A DNA stretch of 64,000 nt, taken from the NCBI GenBank assembly GCA_015501595.1, contig JADNRX010000018.1, positions 62,001-126,000 on the forward strand. Direction: 5' to 3'. Positions 59,382 through 64,000 of this stretch are shown piece by piece. The DNA is from Hymenopellis radicata (Eukaryota; Basidiomycota; Agaricomycetes; Agaricales; Physalacriaceae). Numbering within the stretch: position 1 is the first letter of the stretch; each line of letters opens with the position of its first letter. The notes below the pieces were generated by a model. It was not told the DNA's origin, made no database searches, and saw only the letters and a program-made list of their open reading frames with translations. Position numbers and translations under genes: made by a program.

Positions 59382-60469
59382 GGAAGTAAATATGCGTTTG
59401 GATGAGGGAAATAAGGCCTTCTTATACGCGTAAGCCCTCATCTGCTCGGCGGGTTAGAGTTACGACATACTCGTCGGGCTGCGGACGACTTCAGGTTTAG
59501 TGGAGACTCCGCAGTAGTGCTCACCTTGATTCTTGTCAGGATATTAAATCCGGGACAAGGTACGCCTTATTACGGTGGGTAGTAACGTTTTCAAACCAGG
59601 AAAGCGTGCTCTAGCAAATCAATTTCGAAAGACGCGTCCGAACAAGTGTATGTTATGAATCTAGTGAACTTCTCAGCGAATGAATCGTAATCATGTACGT
59701 ACTTGCCAGCGATCAAGACAGCACTTTGTCGTCCGGAGTTTCTCTTCCAGGAGCGAAGTCGAGATCGCCGTGGATAGGCATCCTTGACCGGTACCGTTGG
59801 ATCCGCCGGAGGAATGAATTGACACCACAAAACGTTTACTCTGAGTCTCGCTGACTGTAAGCGTCACTCGAGTCATGAACAACTCCTTGCGATACATAAA
59901 GAGGAACTCACGAGGTCGCGTCAATGAACGCCCATTTTCCAGACGCCAAATTGCAACCAAATTGCTCTATTTAGTTCCCCTCTTTCTCTCGTCCTGCATT
60001 CAGGAGGCCAGCCTGGTTGAATTTCGACCTGACCGCAAGTGCAGCACGGTTTCTCCTGGCCGTCAGACTGCTGCGCATTGACATTTTGTGCTAAAGTGCT
60101 TTGACCAACGCCGCCGCGCACAGACCCTGGATTGATTGGCGACATTGTCCGTCGGCCGTGGCACCATCCCTGTATCACGCCGAGGAGCACGTTGTGGGAG
60201 GGAGGAGCGACGACGATAAGCATCATGGGCGTCAAGAAATAAGATTGTGTTTGTTTGGTTGTCACGGTTGAGTCGATCGCTCCTTGACACTTCTTCACCC
60301 GATCTTGGACGCGCCCAAGACGCGACTGGTCGTAGAACAGCCAAAAAGTCTCTCAAGTGTTGCTCAAGTGACGTGAATTAGCGCTTCGAGTCAAATTCAT
60401 ACTTATTTCTATCTTAAAAAGGTATCCTTCAGCCGCCCGACCTCGTGTCTATCTAGCTCGCTTTGGCTG
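59382..60469. other. Gene-poor stretch
   Basis: Short minus-strand frames at 59591-59960 and 59921-60356 look weakly protein-like, but they share no motif and have no consistent splicing. No other feature seen. Confidence 0.4.
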
Positions 60470-60700
60470 ATGGTGTTTCCGCTGCCAATATCACTAGCCC
60501 TTCTATTCAACCCCACGACGCAGTTTGTCGCCGACGAAATTAACGTCTGGGTTCACGGCTTCTGGGCCGTCAGCCTTACCGCCATCCTAGCCCGTCGCGC
60601 TTGCAGCCAGCAGTGGGTTCATCACTATGTCTCCCTCCCCTCCGGAACCCCTAGTCGTCGTAGCCATGTCCGTCACTTCAGATTCACCGGCCTCGACTAG
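60470..60700 (+). pseudogene. DUF6535 fragment, third copy
   Basis: The frame FVADEINVWVHGFWAVSLTA, then QQWVHHYVSLPSGTPSRRSH and FRFTGLD, aligns with VWVNGLWVVSLTASL and KQWLHHYTSIPSGTPGTRSH of the gene at 2454-5745. It is about 70 residues in the opposite orientation to the other two copies, without the start or the rest of the protein. A relic. Confidence 0.75.
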
Positions 60701-60838
60701 CCTCACATGCTTACGATTATTTGTTGTTAGTCCGAGCTGGATGATCGAGAAAAATGGAGGAGGTGTATATATATATATACCCCGCATGTGTCCCCGGATT
60801 TCACACTCCACAGCCTCGGTTAGCATCCGACGACGACG

Positions 60839-61859
60839 ATGCTGCCTTCACTACTATTCGCTTCTTTCTTACCACTGCTGGTAACGGCCCATTCAAAGCC
60901 CACGACGCCGGAGGAAATCGAGGCGCAGCGTGCTCTCCAGGTTGCCGCATATCACTGTGCTCCTGCGGTAGCAGCATACACCACCCAGCGAAAGGGGGCG
61001 TGGGCGCAGAAGGCCCTTGGTGGCTCCAAAACTGGTCCCAAGCTTGGGATACAAGCTGGATTGGAGGGATATGTGAAGATCTGTTCAAGGATGGTGAGTG
61101 CATTACATTGCTGAAGCAGATAACTTGAAGAAACCAACATCTTTGTACACACAGGAACTGACGCATCTTCTTCACTGATGGAGTGTACACCCACGGCAGA
61201 AGCTGAGATCGACAACAACACTTGTATTCTGACACCTGTCGTGACTGAGGGGCCATAAACACGACTGGTCACTACGCCGGGCATCCTCTACCACATCCCC
61301 ATCTCGCAGACGAGAAGCCCCAGGTCGGCGGCAAACGCTCTGGCCTCCTTAGCGCGTACCCGAGAACTAAACACGAAGAAACTTGGTTGCGCGGCGCGTG
61401 GCCAACAAACGCCAACGGCATAGTTCAATTTACCAGTAAGCCTTTACATGTTCAGAATGCCCAAAATCTAACCGTCTGTGCAGGTATCTTCCCCGGATAC
61501 TATACTGCCAGGACGGGCGACACATTCACATCAAAGTCTTTCCAGAGTGGACAGCGCTACCGAATGGCATGTTCGACACCGGCCCCCTTTCCCACGTCGG
61601 GCAGTTCTTCTTTGACGACGAGGTCGACTCTGTCGTGGACAAGATGCACCCGTACACGACGAATCTTCTGAAGGACCGCACTCGGAATTGGCGCGACTCC
61701 CTTAACATCTTCGAGGACAGCCACTGCCCCGAGGGCCAGTACAACCCCGTATTCAAATTCGAGTCCCTCGGGGGTGTCATCTCGCAGGGTCTCGCTGGAT
61801 TCATCACGATGGGTGTTAACGGCAGCGCCAGCTTGGACAACTGGTGGAAGGGCTAAAGT
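60839..61859 (+). pseudogene. Intradiol ring-cleavage dioxygenase, internally deleted copy
   Basis: A signal peptide (MLPSLLFASFLPLLVTAHS) and a normal N-terminal part lead to an intron and to CILTPVVTEGP. The segment that should follow (start of the catalytic domain, including the first metal-binding Tyr) is missing: the sequence jumps into NTTGHYAGHPLPHP in another frame. Two bases are lost in the HIHTKVF metal-ligand motif, near 61520. The C-terminus (HVGQFFFDDEVDSVVDKMHP, DNWWKG) is intact, with a stop after 61856. The lesions differ from those of the copy at 1600, so the two decayed separately. Confidence 0.82.
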
Positions 61860-64000
61860 ACTAATGCAGATTACTATTATTCTCAGAGGTATTGCAGGTG
61901 TACCTTTCGGGGTCTGCAACGCTATATCTAGTGGCCAGTACATGATTAACTGCCGATATTCAACTCTAATCACCTTTCAACAGCGATTCCGCAGCGGCTT
62001 CTCCTAATATGATCGTACATGCCGCCCACTCAAAGTCCCTCCGGCGTAGATCTTCAGCAAATATCTTTCGCAACTCCGCATCCAAGGACACTGCCTGATT
62101 GCCCGTCTGAACAACCTTCCCGTTGAAGAAGTCCTCTAAAGGGAACGGCAAATCATCACGATTGGAGGCTCGGCACCAGTTGATAATATCATCCAATGTG
62201 GCGCGGTGTGTATCCCACCAGGAAGAGTCTTTGGGGCATAACTTCAGCAAAGTTGGCTCATTGCAGGACATCCTATTAGAAGCGATCACGATGAATGTGA
62301 GGATGAAAGTTCTTGGCTGGTGCAAGTAGTCGATGAATTCAAGCCCTGACGCGGAATCCAATGCTTGTAAACCGTGGATAAAGGCAGAAATCGGTTGAAA
62401 AGAGAAGGAACAGGTGGAGTCATGAGTATCGTAGTTCGCAATGTACACTTCTGAAAGCATCCACATCCATTCCCCATCGATAAAGGCTCGATACATTGCT
62501 TCATTACCAATGGCAAGTGTGCTTTCCATCAGGTTAACCATCTTGAAAAAGAGGTCCCAACAAGGAAGTTGGCATCGAGATAGGTGATATGTAGGCACTT
62601 GTAATAGACGGTGAAATGACGGGAACACAAATTCAGGCTGGCATGACAAGGCGAAACAACTCGATAGCTCAATGATGGCTGAAAGGGAAGCACTAAGCAG
62701 GTCATAGAGTTTTGGATGCTGCCAGCCTGCTGTGTTGTAGTCACAGATTGAAGTATTATCGATGATAGTGCGAAGAAGATCGAATATTGGTGCCAAAAAG
62801 TAGGGACATTCCTCAAGGATGGTGTTGTACTCCAAACACAAGATATGCATGATATATTCAAGAAGCTCTAAATGGCGACAGCTTCCTGCATCTCTATATG
62901 ATGCCCAAAATTCATCTGTAACATAACACAGCGCAAATTTACCCGCCTTGTAGAGTAGTCGATAGCGTGGCGGCAACGTTGGAGAAAGGTCGTCGTCCAC
63001 GGATGAGAGCATGTTCAAAAGACAGCCTTGTACAGACTCTGAGATGTCACCCAAATGGAAGGCCAGAGCTTCATATAACGTCACTGTACTCCTCTGACCT
63101 GTCCTACACTGAACTGATAGCACATTAGGATTATTGAGAACTTTGGAAGCGGGAAGAAAGAGAGAGATGATATGGGCGTAGTCCTGGCTGGAAAGATCTT
63201 TGGAACTGTCAACTTGGAAACAATTATAAAATGACTTAACTGCCACTGCAGACCGCACCAGCACCACCCATATGAGAGGATGTAATTCAAGTTTGTTGAA
63301 GGTGCAGAAGAACTTTCGAAGGTCACTACGACCACCTATATATATATATGGCTCAGACAGTGTGCGCATGGCCCATGCAGCTGCTATGAATCGAGGTTCA
63401 TCGAAATTATAAACCAAGTACATGGCCCAATCTTTGCTTGAAAAGAAACATAATGATCGATTGAGCCGTTCACAGACACTTTCGGCGAGATGCAGGGGAC
63501 CATCACGCATGCACGACTGCAACAGATGTTGGCGCACACGTTGAATTTCATATTGATCCTCCCAAGTTGCCTGTGCATACACCTCAACGTCAGGTGGGAG
63601 CCCCCCGATCGACTGTATGACAAGGCTCTGAACAGTAGGATTGGACGAGACATTGAACAACCAATTAAGTGCATCAACGGAGAGCTTGTCATAATCTGAC
63701 TGAACCGCTATCGTCTCTAGCTGATTTAGTGTTGCTGATGATACCCTGTGAGAACGAACATGGCTGAACTTGATATCTGGGGTGTCAAGGTGCAGAAAAC
63801 GATGTATCCAGCACCGACAGATTGAAAGTGCATCATACGCCAGACGTTGGGCATATCCGGATATATAATGTGACGCTTTCCTGATAATGAGGCAAGTATG
63901 ATGGATGAAGTCCGTCAATGGGGTTTGGTACGGACATTGCGGGAAGAAGATCGGCATAGCACTGCTAACGAGGTATAACAGACAGAGGGCAACCGTGAAT
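61260..64000. repeat. Segmental duplication, copy 2 (direct, partner 1730-4800)
   Basis: The gene order dioxygenase(+) then DUF6535(-) and their intergenic sequence match 1730-4800 in the same orientation, about 59.5 kb away. The match continues past the right window edge. Confidence 0.88.
61966..64000 (-). CDS. DUF6535 membrane protein, 3' part (window edge)
   Basis: The frame is open from the right edge to a stop at 61966, entering at the last membrane segment (MPIFFPQCPYQTPLTDFIHH) and continuing through a long helical region (YDKLSVDALNWLFNVSSNPT, LGDISESVQGCLLNMLSSVD). It is uninterrupted where MITE A splits the other copy. Relative to that copy it ends about 14 residues early, because a Trp codon (KGDW) has become TAG. 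The loss of the last residues may be harmless. The 5' exons lie outside the window. Function of the family unknown. Confidence 0.85.
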   Translation of the reverse strand, partial: FTVALCLLYLVSSAMPIFFPQCPYQTPLTDFIHHTCLIIRKASHYISGYAQRLAYDALSICRCWIHRFLHLDTPDIKFSHVRSHRVSSATLNQLETIAVQSDYDKLSVDALNWLFNVSSNPTVQSLVIQSIGGLPPDVEVYAQATWEDQYEIQRVRQHLLQSCMRDGPLHLAESVCERLNRSLCFFSSKDWAMYLVYNFDEPRFIAAAWAMRTLSEPYIYIGGRSDLRKFFCTFNKLELHPLIWVVLVRSAVAVKSFYNCFQVDSSKDLSSQDYAHIISLFLPASKVLNNPNVLSVQCRTGQRSTVTLYEALAFHLGDISESVQGCLLNMLSSVDDDLSPTLPPRYRLLYKAGKFALCYVTDEFWASYRDAGSCRHLELLEYIMHILCLEYNTILEECPYFLAPIFDLLRTIIDNTSICDYNTAGWQHPKLYDLLSASLSAIIELSSCFALSCQPEFVFPSFHRLLQVPTYHLSRCQLPCWDLFFKMVNLMESTLAIGNEAMYRAFIDGEWMWMLSEVYIANYDTHDSTCSFSFQPISAFIHGLQALDSASGLEFIDYLHQPRTFILTFIVIASNRMSCNEPTLLKLCPKDSSWWDTHRATLDDIINWCRASNRDDLPFPLEDFFNGKVVQTGNQAVSLDAELRKIFAEDLRRRDFEWAACTIILGEAAAESLLKGD

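Overview
The window looks like nuclear DNA of a filamentous basidiomycete, most likely an agaricomycete. Genes carry many short introns (about 45-65 nt, GT...AG). Two of the three tRNA-like calls needed for this view are simply two intron-bearing tRNA genes. The protein families are also fungal: a DUF6535 membrane protein, Atg1 kinase, Kti12, Glo3-type ArfGAP, an RFC small subunit, MYND-finger proteins, a berberine-bridge-like FAD oxidase and small cysteine-rich secreted proteins. I cannot name the species. All functions below come from reading motifs and splice sites by eye; no database search was run.

Layout. 1-7.1 kb is mostly debris: a broken ArfGAP copy, a broken intradiol dioxygenase, a DUF6535 gene interrupted by a MITE, and a decayed short-chain dehydrogenase. 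7.5-13.8 kb holds housekeeping genes on the minus strand: a predicted mitochondrial protein, the intact ArfGAP and KTI12, then a decayed MYND gene. 13.8-17.1 kb has a MITE, a decayed histidine acid phosphatase and tRNA-Ile(UAU) plus tRNA-Ser(AGA). 17.5-22.4 kb has a basic protein of an unknown paralogous family, a six-cysteine secreted protein, an APH-like kinase and a DUF7770-like protein. 22.4-30.7 kb has micro- and minisatellites, a MYND protein, a malic enzyme pseudogene and three MITEs, one nested in another. 32-40.2 kb has ATG1, a crystallin-like secreted protein and an MFS transporter. 41-51 kb is a cluster of the two uncharacterised families plus RFC, bounded by inverted copies of a damaged ubiquitin-S27a gene. 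53.4-59.4 kb has a second copy of the 17.5 kb block, an NAD(P)-binding reductase and an FAD oxidase. 60.4-64 kb repeats the dioxygenase/DUF6535 pair seen at 1.6-5.7 kb.

The dominant theme is duplication followed by decay. At least five segmental duplications lie inside the window, direct and inverted, and many copies carry frameshifts. Because one copy often lacks an insertion that the other has, the duplications give three in-window empty sites for a MITE family with CTGTA...TACAG ends and TA target duplications. The most notable coding material is a family of small secreted proteins with six cysteines and a conserved three-exon structure (five loci). It sits beside members of a second unknown, lysine/arginine-rich family. 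Some small indels could be assembly errors rather than real lesions, and this matters most for the ubiquitin and ATG1 loci.
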